This document shows, one piece after another, positions 8,417 through 17,805 of a stretch of 64,000 nucleotides of DNA (within the stretch, counting starts at the first letter, position 1; every line of letters starts with the position of its first letter). Source of the stretch: Sneathiella litorea. GTDB lineage: Bacteria; Pseudomonadota; Alphaproteobacteria; Sneathiellales; Sneathiellaceae. The position numbers and the translations under genes were made by a program. Under the pieces are notes generated by a model. It saw nothing but the letters and a program-made list of their open reading frames with translations. It searched no databases and had not been told where the DNA came from. The stretch covers positions 682,357 to 746,356 of the forward strand of contig NZ_WTUW01000001.1 in the NCBI RefSeq assembly GCF_009882915.1, in the 5' to 3' direction.

Positions 8417-8445
8417 CATATAGTCTGTCTCGAAAAGAAGAGCAA
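8417..8445 (-). promoter_or_regulatory. candidate promoter of tRNA-Thr
   Basis: Read on the minus strand, TTGCTC (8440-8445) and TATATG (8417-8422) are separated by exactly 17 bases, and the -10 box lies 20 bases before the tRNA 5' end. The -35 box matches only half of the housekeeping consensus. Confidence 0.4.
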
Positions 8446-8479
8446 GCGTTTCGTACGGCTTACCCCAATTGCCTCGCGA

Positions 8480-9832
8480 TTAACGGTCAGCGCTGATCTC
8501 GCGGACGATCTCTGCCTCGATCACATCAGGATTATGTGGTCCTCTGTCCGCAGTTTTCCAGGCAAAACTATCAAAGCTGTCGCAGGCTGGACAATGAGCT
8601 TGCCATTTTTCTTCCTGACGTCCGCAGGAGTTGCAAATCCAGAGGGGGTCCTGCGGTGCAAGTGAGCTTTTCACAATCCACTCGCGCGCGGCGAAGGCAT
8701 CGGCATTCGCCTTTTCCTCCAATTCCGCCAGCATTCGAAAAATACTTGCCGACGGATTGTCGCCTCCTGCCCTCATCAGATGTTCACGCGCCGGAGCCCA
8801 GTTATTGGAGGCGAGAGCAGCCTTGGCCAGCATAAGATGTGTTTCAACATGATCGGGGTTATGTGGTGCCACAGTTTCTTTCGCCCGCCGGAACCAATCA
8901 GAAGGTTGCTCGCCAGATACAGAGCTGCGTATCGCTTCTGCAAGATCACGATGCGGCGCGTGTTTCCAGGCCTCTCCGATCAGCTTATGCAATTTGCGTG
9001 TCGACCCCTGTTCCGCCGTCAATTCAACATCTAGCACGGCAGCCGGCACAAAAGTCGGGGCTAGCTCATGCGCTTGCTGTGCAAGCGAAAGAGCCTTTGC
9101 CGTTTCTTTTTCTTTCATGGCAGAAAGTGCCTGTTCATACGTAATCACTGCCTTCGCGCGCTTGACCGCATCGCCTTTCGCGCTCTTTCCGCGAGCAAGG
9201 CGCGTGAGCGCACTCTCCGCCCCTTCCCAGTCGCGGAGTTTCAGGGCCAGTTCATAGAGTTCTTTCAGAACCCAGGAAGTGCCGGGCCGCAACTCATCCG
9301 CCCTCTTCGCAAGATCTCGCGCTTTTTCGAGATCTCCTTCCTTGATCGCCCGGTTTATCAACCCTCGAAGACCCAGAAACTCCGTATCATCGCGGGACAT
9401 CATGCGGTCATAATAAATACTCGCCGCTCGATTATCCTCGTTGAGCTCAGCGGCCTGTGCCGCCAATAACAGCGTCATCGGTTCACCCGACAGATGCTTT
9501 TCAGCGGCGACGGCCTGGCGACGGGCCTCTACTGCATCTCCGGCGGCGATGGCGACCATCCCGCTTGAAATTGCCTCAAGGCCCTTGTTACGGCGGCGTG
9601 CAGAGAAAATAGCGCCAATACGACCGGGTCCATGTTTCAACCAGATCCAGAACCGGTAAATAAGCGCCACAAATACCGCAAAGACAAAGGCGAGCGCCCC
9701 GACAATAATTACTGAAGTCTCCACCACATAACCGCCCCAGGTCAGGCGAACATCGCCAGGGTAGTCGGAGAGCCAAACCGCGGCCACCGCGATGACAACA
9801 ATTAGGGCAAAGACAAGGATTGTGCGTATCAT
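8480..9832 (-). CDS. hemY: HemY-type TPR membrane protein
   Basis: About 450 residues from the ATG at 9832, which is preceded by GAGGG at a 7-base distance. A longer frame starting further upstream would overlap the previous gene and is rejected. Two transmembrane helices lie in the first 65 residues, followed by a long series of TPR-like helices (HemY_N plus TPR), the usual layout of the proteobacterial HemY found in haem operons. The C-terminus has a rubredoxin-like metal ribbon with two CxxC pairs (WICNSCGR and HCPAC, residues about 395-420), as in LapB. It is the last gene of hemC - hemD/mic60 - hemY, 10 bases after the preceding stop. It is thought to organise late haem synthesis at the inner membrane. 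It is not the oxidase also called HemY. Confidence 0.85.
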   Translation of the reverse strand: MIRTILVFALIVVIAVAAVWLSDYPGDVRLTWGGYVVETSVIIVGALAFVFAVFVALIYRFWIWLKHGPGRIGAIFSARRRNKGLEAISSGMVAIAAGDAVEARRQAVAAEKHLSGEPMTLLLAAQAAELNEDNRAASIYYDRMMSRDDTEFLGLRGLINRAIKEGDLEKARDLAKRADELRPGTSWVLKELYELALKLRDWEGAESALTRLARGKSAKGDAVKRAKAVITYEQALSAMKEKETAKALSLAQQAHELAPTFVPAAVLDVELTAEQGSTRKLHKLIGEAWKHAPHRDLAEAIRSSVSGEQPSDWFRRAKETVAPHNPDHVETHLMLAKAALASNNWAPAREHLMRAGGDNPSASIFRMLAELEEKANADAFAAREWIVKSSLAPQDPLWICNSCGRQEEKWQAHCPACDSFDSFAWKTADRGPHNPDVIEAEIVREISADR

Positions 9833-9842
9833 GTCAGGCCCT

Positions 9843-11924
9843 CTAGTTAGACGTTGGCTTGGAAATGGCTGTCGTCGTTGCTTCCTGCAGCAATCCAGCA
9901 ATGGAACTTTCGACGGTTAGCCGGACCTTCGCTTTCTCGAGCCAGGGGGCGGCCACCTCCTTCGCGGCACCGGAGAGCTTTTCAATTTCCGTGACAGCCT
10001 TGTCGAGATCATTGTTCGCAAGGTCCCGCTCAGCGCGGGCGACCACGGCATCCACATCACTCCCCTCGACATCATCGACACGACGGAACTTGACAGCAGA
10101 CGCTATACGGTGGAGCGCCTGCCCGTACCAGGTTTCCTCAGACGGAAGCCGCGCCGCCTGACTGATATCCGACGCAATCTCGGCGAAATCTTTCTGTAGA
10201 TTTGCCAGTGTTGGCGCACCAACCGGGGCAATCGGTTGCAGCTTTTCAATTGTCCCCTCAAACTTATCATTGGCGACAGCAGCAACCTGTTTCAGACCAT
10301 TTTCAAAAGGGTCGCTTCCGCGGGTCTCCCGTTGAAGCTGACCGATGGCGAGAAGCATCAGGGTCCGCTGATTTTCCGCTACATCCTCAGACTTGCTGGC
10401 AATCTCCGCTTTCAGTGTGCCTGCAAGCGAGGAAAGCTGCTGCGCCTGAGATTTCACGGCCTCCCGATCACTATCAATCGTGGTTTCCAGACTGGTTATT
10501 TGCGTTTTTATATCCAGAAGCGCCGTTTTAAGGTCGACAATCTGGTTCTGGATTTCCGGGCTAGGATCGGTAACCACCGGATCCGCATTCTCCAGCTCGC
10601 CAAGACTCTCGCGCTGCTGGGTTAGTTGCTCCAGCGCGGCAGAGAGTTTCTTTTGCTGTTCCGCAAGTTCACTTGAAAGTCCGCTGAGTTCTTCTTTTAG
10701 CGATTTCGAAACTTCCGCGAGCCTGCCATCATCCACAGTGCTGCCTGCGTCCGCCGCCGGTGCCTGCTCTTCAATTTTAGCAATTCGTTCCGACAGGGCG
10801 TTATAATCCGATTTCAGGTTGTCCCTCACGGCCTCAATCGCCGCCGTTGCATCCGACATATCCGCCCCAGTTGCCTTTCCGAACTGGCCGGAAATGATCG
10901 CCGCCGTTTCCGTCGGCAGATAAGGTTCCACTTTTGGGTACAGAAGCGGCCATGCCGCGAGACCAAGACAAAACACAGCAAGCAATAACAGAAGAACAAG
11001 GCCAGTACGGGATTTCGGCGCCACCGGTTCTGCTTTCACAGGCGATTCTGTTCCCGCTGCATTGTTGGTATCCGCGCCGGTTTCCTCTTTCATTCTACTA
11101 TCCGTACCGGCAGTAGGTACGGCGGTTTTGCCTTCACCCTTGGTCTTGCCAGAATTTTTATCGGACATGTTTCGCTCCCTTGGCAAATCGGCATTATCTT
11201 CCTGATTCCTAGCTTGGCTGACAGCCGCAAGCAAGGCAAGCAGGTTTTCCTGGTCGGGCGTCGCCGCTACATGGATGCCCGCAAAAGATAGTGTTTCAAG
11301 TTTTCTAGCCACGGCCTGACTTAAACAATAGGCCGTTATATTTTTCATATGCTGCGCAAGGCCAGCCGCCGTCACGAGGTCGACAAAGATGGCTGCCGTT
11401 CGCGGGGAATAAAATAGCACGACCGGAAGGTCGCCGCTTTTTATCTCCCTAACAATCTTTGCATCAAGAGAGGTGACCGGCAACGCTTCATACAGGACGA
11501 TGCGCTCGCACTGAAATCCCTTTTCCGAAAGCATGCCGGAAAGATCCCCTGCAACTTCGGAACCGGCGACATGAATAAGTCGGCCGTTCTCCGGCTGGCA
11601 GTCAGCAATCACCTTAGCAGCCAGCGAGTTGACGTCACCGTCCGCCGCAGCAACATCCGTAAAGCCTTCATGACGCACCGCCTCGGCCGTTGCGGCACCA
11701 ACGGCCAAAACCTTAATGTCCCGCGACTTCAACGCCGGACCAAGCGCCCTTGCGCCATTCGCACTCGTTACAAGCAATGCCTGGGCACCGGTGATATCCA
11801 CCTGCTTGCCGCGAAAGGTTTCGATATGCATCATCGGCGCAAGTCGCGTTTCGTGTCCCATCTTTTTCAAAATGCGGGCAAGACGGCTTCCGTCCGGTTC
11901 GGGTCTGGTAATCAGTATTTTCAT
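9843..11924 (-). CDS. hemD: uroporphyrinogen-III synthase fused to Mic60/mitofilin-like membrane protein
   Basis: One 693-residue frame. Residues 1-240 are HemD (starting MKILITRPEPDG, with the LVTSANGARAL and LFYSPRTAAIF blocks), which closes hydroxymethylbilane to uroporphyrinogen III. After a charged Lys/Gly/Glu-rich stretch comes one transmembrane helix (about 309-330, GLVLLLLLAVF), a long coiled coil (about 360-520) and a C-terminal mitofilin-type domain. This second half matches the alphaproteobacterial Mic60 homologues known to sit next to haem genes. Met253 (nucleotide 11168) has a strong Shine-Dalgarno, GGGAG 6 bases upstream, so Mic60 may also be made alone from an internal start. 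The frame starts 12 bases after hemC ends. Either one fusion protein or two products from nested starts is possible. Confidence 0.85.
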   Translation of the reverse strand: MKILITRPEPDGSRLARILKKMGHETRLAPMMHIETFRGKQVDITGAQALLVTSANGARALGPALKSRDIKVLAVGAATAEAVRHEGFTDVAAADGDVNSLAAKVIADCQPENGRLIHVAGSEVAGDLSGMLSEKGFQCERIVLYEALPVTSLDAKIVREIKSGDLPVVLFYSPRTAAIFVDLVTAAGLAQHMKNITAYCLSQAVARKLETLSFAGIHVAATPDQENLLALLAAVSQARNQEDNADLPRERNMSDKNSGKTKGEGKTAVPTAGTDSRMKEETGADTNNAAGTESPVKAEPVAPKSRTGLVLLLLLAVFCLGLAAWPLLYPKVEPYLPTETAAIISGQFGKATGADMSDATAAIEAVRDNLKSDYNALSERIAKIEEQAPAADAGSTVDDGRLAEVSKSLKEELSGLSSELAEQQKKLSAALEQLTQQRESLGELENADPVVTDPSPEIQNQIVDLKTALLDIKTQITSLETTIDSDREAVKSQAQQLSSLAGTLKAEIASKSEDVAENQRTLMLLAIGQLQRETRGSDPFENGLKQVAAVANDKFEGTIEKLQPIAPVGAPTLANLQKDFAEIASDISQAARLPSEETWYGQALHRIASAVKFRRVDDVEGSDVDAVVARAERDLANNDLDKAVTEIEKLSGAAKEVAAPWLEKAKVRLTVESSIAGLLQEATTTAISKPTSN
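10000..11168 (-). other. Mic60-like region; possible separate product from internal start 11168
   Basis: Marks the second half of the hemD frame as a potential independent protein in the same frame. The internal ATG at 11166-11168 (MSDKNSGK) has GGGAG at a 6-base spacing, better than the ribosome site of many genes in this window. If used, it gives an inner-membrane protein of about 440 residues running on to 9843, with a single N-terminal anchor and a periplasmic coiled coil, the normal size for bacterial Mic60. Confidence 0.5.
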
Positions 11925-11935
11925 TACAACTCAGT

Positions 11936-12877
11936 TTACAGACCAAAAGACATATTGGCACCCCTTGCCTGATTCTTTAGATTATGGCCAATGTCCTGGC
12001 CAAGTTTAACGGCATCGGCGATATCTCCGCGCCCACCAGCATCCAGCCGGATAGAACCATCCTCCGCAAGCAGGCTCGCCTGTAAATTAAGGCTATTGCC
12101 GTCAACGAGTTCCGCATAGCCCGCGATGGGCGTGTGACAGGAGCCATCAAGCACCTCCAGCATGGCGCGTTCACAAGAGATTCGAGACTGACTGACCGAA
12201 TCATTGATTGGCGCGAGCAGTGTCGCAACCTCCTCATCCGCCTCCCGGCGTTCTATCCCGATCGCGCCCTGCGCCACCGCAGGCAACATATCCTCGACGT
12301 TGAGAAGTTCCGTAATCACACCTTCATTGCCAAGGCGCTTGAGTCCGGCCAGCGCCAGCATGGTGGCCGCCGCCTGCCCTTCCGCAAGTTTGCGAAGCCG
12401 CGTCTGGACGCTACCGCGGAAAATACCCACCCGAAGATCTGGGCGCCGGTTAAGTACCTGCGCCTGCCGGCGAAGGCTGGATGTACCAACAAGCGCTCCG
12501 GCAGGCAACTCGGCAAGACTCTTCCCTGTCGCAGAAATAAAAGCGTCACGCGCATCTTCACGTGGCAGGATACAATCGATAACAAGGCCAGAAGGCAACC
12601 GCGTCTCCATATCCTTCATGGAGTGCACGGCGAAATCTATCTTGTTTGAAAGCAAAGCCTCTTCTATCTCCTTAACGAACAGGCCCTTGCCACCGACCTC
12701 CCTGAGGGCGCGATCCTGAATTTGATCACCCGTTGTCTTGATGATAACGATTTCCAGCTGCGCCGGGTCAAGAGCGTCCTTATGCGCCTCTAAAAGTCGC
12801 GTACGTGTCTCCTCAGCCTGCGCAAGCGCGAGCGGGCTTCCCCGGGTTCCAATCCTGTATTTTTTGACAAAGGTCAT
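11936..12877 (-). CDS. hemC: porphobilinogen deaminase
   Basis: A 313-residue enzyme that joins four porphobilinogen units into hydroxymethylbilane. The start at 12877 gives MTFVKKYRIGTRGSPLALAQ, the family N-terminus. The frame remains open up to 12952 but would then overlap the divergent tsaD start, so the shorter form is preferred. The dipyrromethane cofactor Cys is Cys247 in GSCHTPIAGYAEL. Other family blocks are GGKGLFVKEIEEALL, AVHSMKDM (with the catalytic Asp region) and GTSSLRRQAQ. It is the first gene of the haem operon, divergent from tsaD across about 68 bases that must hold both promoters. Confidence 0.95.
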   Translation of the reverse strand: MTFVKKYRIGTRGSPLALAQAEETRTRLLEAHKDALDPAQLEIVIIKTTGDQIQDRALREVGGKGLFVKEIEEALLSNKIDFAVHSMKDMETRLPSGLVIDCILPREDARDAFISATGKSLAELPAGALVGTSSLRRQAQVLNRRPDLRVGIFRGSVQTRLRKLAEGQAAATMLALAGLKRLGNEGVITELLNVEDMLPAVAQGAIGIERREADEEVATLLAPINDSVSQSRISCERAMLEVLDGSCHTPIAGYAELVDGNSLNLQASLLAEDGSIRLDAGGRGDIADAVKLGQDIGHNLKNQARGANMSFGL

Positions 12878-12945
12878 GTTGCGGGATATTCCGTCAGATG
12901 TTAGAGCCAAATGCACTTTTGCACTGCCCTTGTAATAGATAACAA

Positions 12946-14016
12946 ATGCCAAACAAACAAGTCATCGTCCTCGGGCTGGAAAGCAGCTGCGATGAAACAG
13001 CGGCCGCGGTCGTGACGGGGGAGAAGAAAATTCTCTCAAACGTCGTCCTGTCGCAAAACGACGCCCATGCCCCATTTGGCGGCGTGGTGCCGGAAATTGC
13101 TGCGCGCGCCCATGTAACCGAGATGGATCGGCTGGTTGATCAGGCGATGACCGAGGCTGGAGTGTCCTATTCCGATCTTTCCGCTGTGGCGGCGACAGCA
13201 GGGCCGGGGCTTATTGGCGGCGTTCTTGTCGGGCTGATGACCGCGAAGGCAATCGCCTCGGTCGCGGGCGTACCGCTGATCGGTGTCAATCATCTGGAAG
13301 GTCATGCGTTGACAGCCCGGCTTACAGACGATGTAGCATTTCCCTATCTCCTCTTACTGGTTTCAGGCGGACATTCGCAAATTTTGGTGGTCGAGGGTGT
13401 GGGGCAATACCGGCGTCTCGGGACTACGATTGACGATGCGGTGGGCGAAGCGTTTGATAAAACCGCGAAAATGCTTGAGCTGGGTTTTCCTGGCGGCCCA
13501 GCTGTTGAAAAGGCTGCGGCAAAAGGCAATCCGGATCGATTCGATTTTCCCCGGCCCATGAAGGGGCGTGAAGGATGTAATTTTTCCTTCTCCGGACTTA
13601 AGACAGCCGTTCGGCAGGCGCATGAAAAGCTGGGGGATGCTGCCAGTGATACGGACATTGCCGATCTCGCCGCCAGTTTTCAGAAAGCGGCAGTGGATAG
13701 CCTGATAGACCGGGTCGCAAAGGCGCTTGAACAATTTATCGCAGATTATGGCGAGGGCGGAACTCTGGTCGTTGCGGGTGGTGTTGCCGCTAATCAATAT
13801 TTGAATGGTGCACTTGGAGGACTCGTGCATAGCAAGGGGGCTGCGCTGAAAGTACCGCCACCAAAGCTGTGCACCGACAATGGCGCGATGATCGCCTGGG
13901 CGGGGCTCGAGCGTTTAAACGCCGGATTTACGGATGATCTGGACCTGATGGCACGCGCCCGATGGCCGCTGGATCCCAATGCGGAGCCCGCTCCCTTCGC
14001 AGGATATAAAGCTTAA
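12946..14016 (+). CDS. tsaD: tRNA N6-adenosine threonylcarbamoyltransferase
   Basis: A 356-residue TsaD (Kae1/Gcp) that moves the threonylcarbamoyl group onto A37 of ANN-decoding tRNAs. Family landmarks: [16 protein letters not shown] at the N-terminus, the metal-binding HLEGH at 116-120, the nucleotide-binding LLVSGGHSQ, and [10 protein letters not shown] toward the C-terminus. Length is normal. It heads a plus-strand run tsaD - rpiA - gpsA - yciI. The combination of tsaD, gpsA and a YciI protein is a common alphaproteobacterial arrangement divergent from hemC. Confidence 0.95.
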   Translation: MPNKQVIVLGLESSCDETAAAVVTGEKKILSNVVLSQNDAHAPFGGVVPEIAARAHVTEMDRLVDQAMTEAGVSYSDLSAVAATAGPGLIGGVLVGLMTAKAIASVAGVPLIGVNHLEGHALTARLTDDVAFPYLLLLVSGGHSQILVVEGVGQYRRLGTTIDDAVGEAFDKTAKMLELGFPGGPAVEKAAAKGNPDRFDFPRPMKGREGCNFSFSGLKTAVRQAHEKLGDAASDTDIADLAASFQKAAVDSLIDRVAKALEQFIADYGEGGTLVVAGGVAANQYLNGALGGLVHSKGAALKVPPPKLCTDNGAMIAWAGLERLNAGFTDDLDLMARARWPLDPNAEPAPFAGYKA

Positions 14017-14038
14017 AACACAAAACTGGAATTTTGGA

Positions 14039-14734
14039 ATGACAGAAGACGAACAGAAGCAGGCCGCCGCAGAAAAGGCCGTCGAGTATATCAAAGATGG
14101 CATGGTTGTCGGCCTTGGCACAGGATCCTGTGCAGCTAAGATGGTTGACCTCGTAGGCGCAATGGTTGCAAAAGGCCTGAAAATCACCGGCGTGCCGACA
14201 TCGGAAGCAACGGCGACACAGGCCCGCAATCTTGGTATTCCTGTCGTCGGCCTGGATGAGGTGAACGTCATTGATCTCACAATTGACGGCACCGATGAAG
14301 TAGACCCGCAAGGACGCCTGATCAAGGGCGGTGGCGGCGCGCATCTCAGGGAGAAAATCGTTGCCTCCCTCTCAGACAGGATGATCGTGATCGCTGAGGC
14401 GAAGAAGAAGGTCTCGCAACTCGGCGCCTTCAAGCTCCCGGTCGAGGTTGTCCAGTTTGCCGCGCCGGCATTGAAGCCCCGGCTTGAAGCGCTCGGCTCA
14501 ACGCCAACACTCCGCCTCGCAAAAGACGGCACCTCCTTTACCACCGATGAAGGCAACTATATTTACGATTGCGATTTTGAAAAGATTGATGAACCGGAAG
14601 ATCTGGCCCTGACCCTCAGCACGATGCCGGGTGTGGTCGAGCACGGCCTGTTTATCGGTTTCGCCGATATTGTCCTGATTGGAACAGATGCGGGTGTTGA
14701 GGTCATCGAGATAGCAGACGAGCCAGGCGGATGA
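14039..14734 (+). CDS. rpiA: ribose-5-phosphate isomerase A
   Basis: A 231-residue enzyme that interconverts ribose-5-phosphate and ribulose-5-phosphate in the pentose phosphate pathway. It shows GLGTGSCA (phosphate loop), DGTDEVDPQGRLIKGGGGA and HLREKIVA with catalytic acid and Lys residues, and a closing GTDAGVEVI. The ATG at 14039 gives MTEDEQKQAA and lies 22 bases after tsaD; an in-frame upstream start inside tsaD is rejected. Its stop overlaps the gpsA start by 4 bases (ATGA), so translation is coupled. Having rpiA inserted between tsaD and gpsA is less usual than tsaD-gpsA directly adjacent. Confidence 0.93.
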   Translation: MTEDEQKQAAAEKAVEYIKDGMVVGLGTGSCAAKMVDLVGAMVAKGLKITGVPTSEATATQARNLGIPVVGLDEVNVIDLTIDGTDEVDPQGRLIKGGGGAHLREKIVASLSDRMIVIAEAKKKVSQLGAFKLPVEVVQFAAPALKPRLEALGSTPTLRLAKDGTSFTTDEGNYIYDCDFEKIDEPEDLALTLSTMPGVVEHGLFIGFADIVLIGTDAGVEVIEIADEPGG

Positions 14735-15753
14735 CAAAGATTAATGTTATTGGTGCAGGCGCGTGGGGAACGGCGCTGGCGATTGTCGCAAGAAAATGCG
14801 GTAATGACGTGCTGCTCTGGACGCGGCAGGCAGACCATGCGGACGCGCTAAACCGTGAACAAACCAACCAAAAGTATCTTAGAAATGTCCCGCTTGCCCC
14901 CGGTATAACTGCGACAAGTGATCTGGCCATTGCGAGCGATGCAGATATCCTCCTGCTGGTCGTGCCAGCGCAACGGACCCGTGAAATCCTCACCCGCCTC
15001 AAGCCGTCGCTTGCGCCTGAGACCGTTTTAATCATGTGCGCAAAAGGGATCGAGCAGGACAGCGGCCGCCTGATGAGCGAGGTGGTGCAGGAAGTAACGC
15101 CGGACAATCCTCTCGCAATCCTGTCTGGGCCAAATTTCGCGCGGGAAATTGCTGTTGGGCTCCCGGCGGCGGCTACTCTTGCTACAGAAAACAAACAGAT
15201 CGGCGAAAAACTTGTCGATGCCGTCGGCCTTCCGACGTTTCGTCCCTATCTTACGGATGATGTCGTTGGCGCGCAGATAGGCGGTGCGGTCAAGAACGTT
15301 CTGGCCATTGCTTGCGGTGTTGTATCGGGCGGTAAGCTTGGCGAAAATGCGCGCGCCGCCCTGATTACGCGGGGTATGGCGGAAATTTTGAGACTGGGTG
15401 AAAAACTTGGTGCGCGAGCCGAAACATTGATGGGGCTTTCAGGGCTGGGTGATCTGGTGCTGACCTGCAGTTCCCCCATATCCCGGAACTTTTCACTTGG
15501 TGCAGCGCTCGGTCAGGGAGATATCCTTGGCGAAATCCTGCAACAACGCACGGCAGTGACCGAAGGAGTCTACACCGCCTCCGCCATCTGCCGTCTCGCG
15601 GAGAGATTCAATATTGAGATGCCAATATGCTGCGCGGTAGACGAGATTTTAAATGGCGGCGTTGCCGTTTCCAGCGCTGTCGAGGAATTACTGGCCCGGC
15701 CGTTCCGTGATGAGCGGCTTGCAGGCTTTTCACCAGAGAAGGAGAGAAAATAA
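14731..15753 (+). CDS. gpsA: NAD(P)-dependent glycerol-3-phosphate dehydrogenase
   Basis: A 340-residue enzyme that reduces dihydroxyacetone phosphate to sn-glycerol-3-phosphate for phospholipid synthesis. The N-terminal Rossmann loop is GAGAWGTALA, followed by LSGPNFAREIAVGLPAA, the catalytic Lys region GGAVKNVLAIACGV and GLSGLGDLVLTC. It is coupled to rpiA by an ATGA overlap and to the YciI gene by a TAATG overlap. Length and motifs are normal. Confidence 0.95.
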   Translation: MTKINVIGAGAWGTALAIVARKCGNDVLLWTRQADHADALNREQTNQKYLRNVPLAPGITATSDLAIASDADILLLVVPAQRTREILTRLKPSLAPETVLIMCAKGIEQDSGRLMSEVVQEVTPDNPLAILSGPNFAREIAVGLPAAATLATENKQIGEKLVDAVGLPTFRPYLTDDVVGAQIGGAVKNVLAIACGVVSGGKLGENARAALITRGMAEILRLGEKLGARAETLMGLSGLGDLVLTCSSPISRNFSLGAALGQGDILGEILQQRTAVTEGVYTASAICRLAERFNIEMPICCAVDEILNGGVAVSSAVEELLARPFRDERLAGFSPEKERK

Positions 15754-16040
15754 TGCTGTTCATAGCTCACTGCACGGACAAGGCGGATCATTTACAGGTT
15801 CGACTGGATACCCGGCCCGATCATCTGGAATTTCTAAAGGCCAAAGGGCAAGCGCTTAAGCTCGCGGGCCCGACACTGGACGCAGACGGAGAAACGCCGG
15901 CCGGCAGCCTGCTGATTTTCGAGGATGCGGATCTGGACACCGCAAAAGCCTGGGTTGCCGAGGACCCCTATGCCGCCGCGGGCCTCTTTGAAAATGTCAT
16001 TGTCAAACCCTGGAAACATGCCATCGGTGACGGCATTTAA
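15753..16040 (+). CDS. YciI family protein
   Basis: A 95-residue single-domain protein of the YciI (dimeric alpha-beta barrel) family. The conserved His-Asp pair is represented by RPDHLEFL, and the LAGPTLDADG and DPYAAAGLFENVIVKPW blocks fit the family. YciI proteins are small cytoplasmic proteins of uncertain enzymatic role. The start codon overlaps the gpsA stop by one base. A short 5-6 base-pair stem (16040-16053) follows the stop without a T-run. Confidence 0.85.
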   Translation: MLFIAHCTDKADHLQVRLDTRPDHLEFLKAKGQALKLAGPTLDADGETPAGSLLIFEDADLDTAKAWVAEDPYAAAGLFENVIVKPWKHAIGDGI

Positions 16041-16125
16041 GCGCCTTGGCGCTAATTGCGTTTCCCATAATATTATGATGTAGTGGCCACCGTGAATAAT
16101 AATAAAAAACCAAAAAGGTGGTCAC

Positions 16126-17289
16126 ATGCTGTTTTCAGAAGAGCATATCGCGCTCAAGAATACCGTCACCCGAATAATTGACGAACATATCAATCCGAAT
16201 GTTGACGCATGGGAGAAAGAGGGGATGTTCCCCGCCCATGAGGTCATGAAACGAATGGCGGATGCCGGACTGCTAGGCATCGGAAAGCCCGTGCAATATG
16301 GCGGGCTGGATCTCGACTTTTCCTACGAAATGGTTTTTGCAGAAGAACTTGGCAGCATTCGTGCAAACGGGGTTTCAACCTCGATTGGTGTACAGACAAC
16401 CATGTGCACCCCGGCGCTCACCGAATATGGAAGCGAAGAACTGAAACAGGAATTTCTGGTGCCGACAATCGCTGGCGAACTGGTTGGCTGCATCGGTGTG
16501 AGCGAGGAATCGGCGGGCTCTGACGTTGCCAATACCCGCACCCATGCGAGGCGCGATGGTGACGATTATGTCATCAATGGATCCAAGATGTGGATTACAA
16601 ACGGGGTGCAGGGCGACTGGATCTGCCTTTTGGCGAATACGTCGGAGGATGGCGGCCCGCACCGGAACAAATCGCTTATCATTGTGCCGCTCAAAACCAA
16701 GGGGGTTTCAATCGCCCGAAAGCTCGACAAAATGGCGTTGCACTGCTCCGACACCGCGCAGTTGTTCTTCGATGATGTCCGCGTCCCGGTCCGCAACCGG
16801 ATCGGCGAAGAGAACATGGGCTTTACCTATCAGATGCGACAGTTCCAGGAGGAAAGATTGTATGTGGCAGCCCGCGCGCTGCGTGGCTGCGAGATGGCGA
16901 TCGAAGATACGATTGAATATACAAGCCAACGCAAGGTGTTTGGTGAAACGCTCCTCGACAAGCAGATTGTGTATCACAAAATGGCGGAATTGCAGACTTT
17001 GGTCGAATCCGCCCGATCATTGCTTTACCGCTCAGTCGAGGAATATATCAACGGCAACGACGTGACCAAGCTTGCCTCCATGACCAAATATCTCGTCGGC
17101 ACCCTCTGCAATAAAGTTCCGAGCGAATGCTTGCAATATTGGGGCGGACAGGGCTTTATGTCAGAGAACTGGATTTCCCGTGGATATCGCGATCTGCGCT
17201 TGTCTTCAGTCGGTGGCGGTGCAAATGAAATCATGCTCGAAATTGTCGCCAAGCAGATGGGTATTTTTCCGGGTAAGCGCAAAAAATAG
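16126..17289 (+). CDS. acyl-CoA dehydrogenase
   Basis: A 387-residue flavoprotein of the acyl-CoA dehydrogenase family (alpha,beta-desaturation of acyl-CoA, electrons passed to ETF). Visible blocks: IGVSEESAGSDVANTRTHA (FAD/substrate loop), KMWITNGVQGDW, the arginine-containing RKVFGETLLDKQ, and the C-terminal QYWGGQGFMSENWISRGYRD region with family glycine pairs. The substrate chain length is not inferable. AAGGTGG lies about 6 bases before the start. It begins 85 bases after the YciI gene and is followed directly by the EVE-domain gene, so the latter may share its transcript. Confidence 0.9.
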   Translation: MLFSEEHIALKNTVTRIIDEHINPNVDAWEKEGMFPAHEVMKRMADAGLLGIGKPVQYGGLDLDFSYEMVFAEELGSIRANGVSTSIGVQTTMCTPALTEYGSEELKQEFLVPTIAGELVGCIGVSEESAGSDVANTRTHARRDGDDYVINGSKMWITNGVQGDWICLLANTSEDGGPHRNKSLIIVPLKTKGVSIARKLDKMALHCSDTAQLFFDDVRVPVRNRIGEENMGFTYQMRQFQEERLYVAARALRGCEMAIEDTIEYTSQRKVFGETLLDKQIVYHKMAELQTLVESARSLLYRSVEEYINGNDVTKLASMTKYLVGTLCNKVPSECLQYWGGQGFMSENWISRGYRDLRLSSVGGGANEIMLEIVAKQMGIFPGKRKK

Positions 17290-17297
17290 GAACCTTG

Positions 17298-17711
17298 ATG
17301 CAATACTGGCTAGTAAAATCAGAACCGGGGACATGGTCCTGGCAGGACCAACTTGACGCAGGAGAGGATGGCACTTTCTGGGACGGGGTGCGGAACTATC
17401 AGGCGTCGAACAACATGAAGGAAATGAAAATCGGCGACCTTTGTTTCTTCTACCACTCCGTCAAGGAGAAACAAATCGTCGGTATCGTCGAGGTGATCAA
17501 GGAATATTATCCCGATCATACCGATGAAAGGGGACGCTTTGGCATGGTTGATGTCAAGGCTGTTAAATCTGTTCCAAACCCGGTAACGCTCGCGGATATC
17601 AAGGCTGAACCGCGCCTTGAAAATCTTGCACTGGTCCGTCAGAGTCGCCTTTCCGTGGTTCCGGTGGACGAGCCATCATGGCACCTGATTTGCAAAATGG
17701 GCGGCCTCTAA
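17298..17711 (+). CDS. EVE domain protein
   Basis: A 137-residue protein comprising one EVE domain (related to YTH and PUA folds, represented by human THYN1). The start MQYWLVKSEPGTWSWQDQ is the family signature. The ATG at 17298 has AGGAA 5 bases upstream; an in-frame TTG one codon earlier is less likely. EVE domains bind modified bases in RNA or DNA and several are linked to restriction or tRNA modification, but the ligand here is unknown. It sits 8 bases after the acyl-CoA dehydrogenase. Confidence 0.9.
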   Translation: MQYWLVKSEPGTWSWQDQLDAGEDGTFWDGVRNYQASNNMKEMKIGDLCFFYHSVKEKQIVGIVEVIKEYYPDHTDERGRFGMVDVKAVKSVPNPVTLADIKAEPRLENLALVRQSRLSVVPVDEPSWHLICKMGGL

Positions 17712-17805
17712 CCGGCTTCCCCTTTCCAGATTTCCCCGCGATGTGCTTGACGGACCTATGGGCACACCATAGTATTTTAGGCATATATTCGTGGGGGGAC
17801 CTGGT

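Noticed and set aside
12878-12952. Longer hemC start giving 25 extra residues
   Set aside because: It would overlap the divergent tsaD start, and the family N-terminus begins at the start at 12877.
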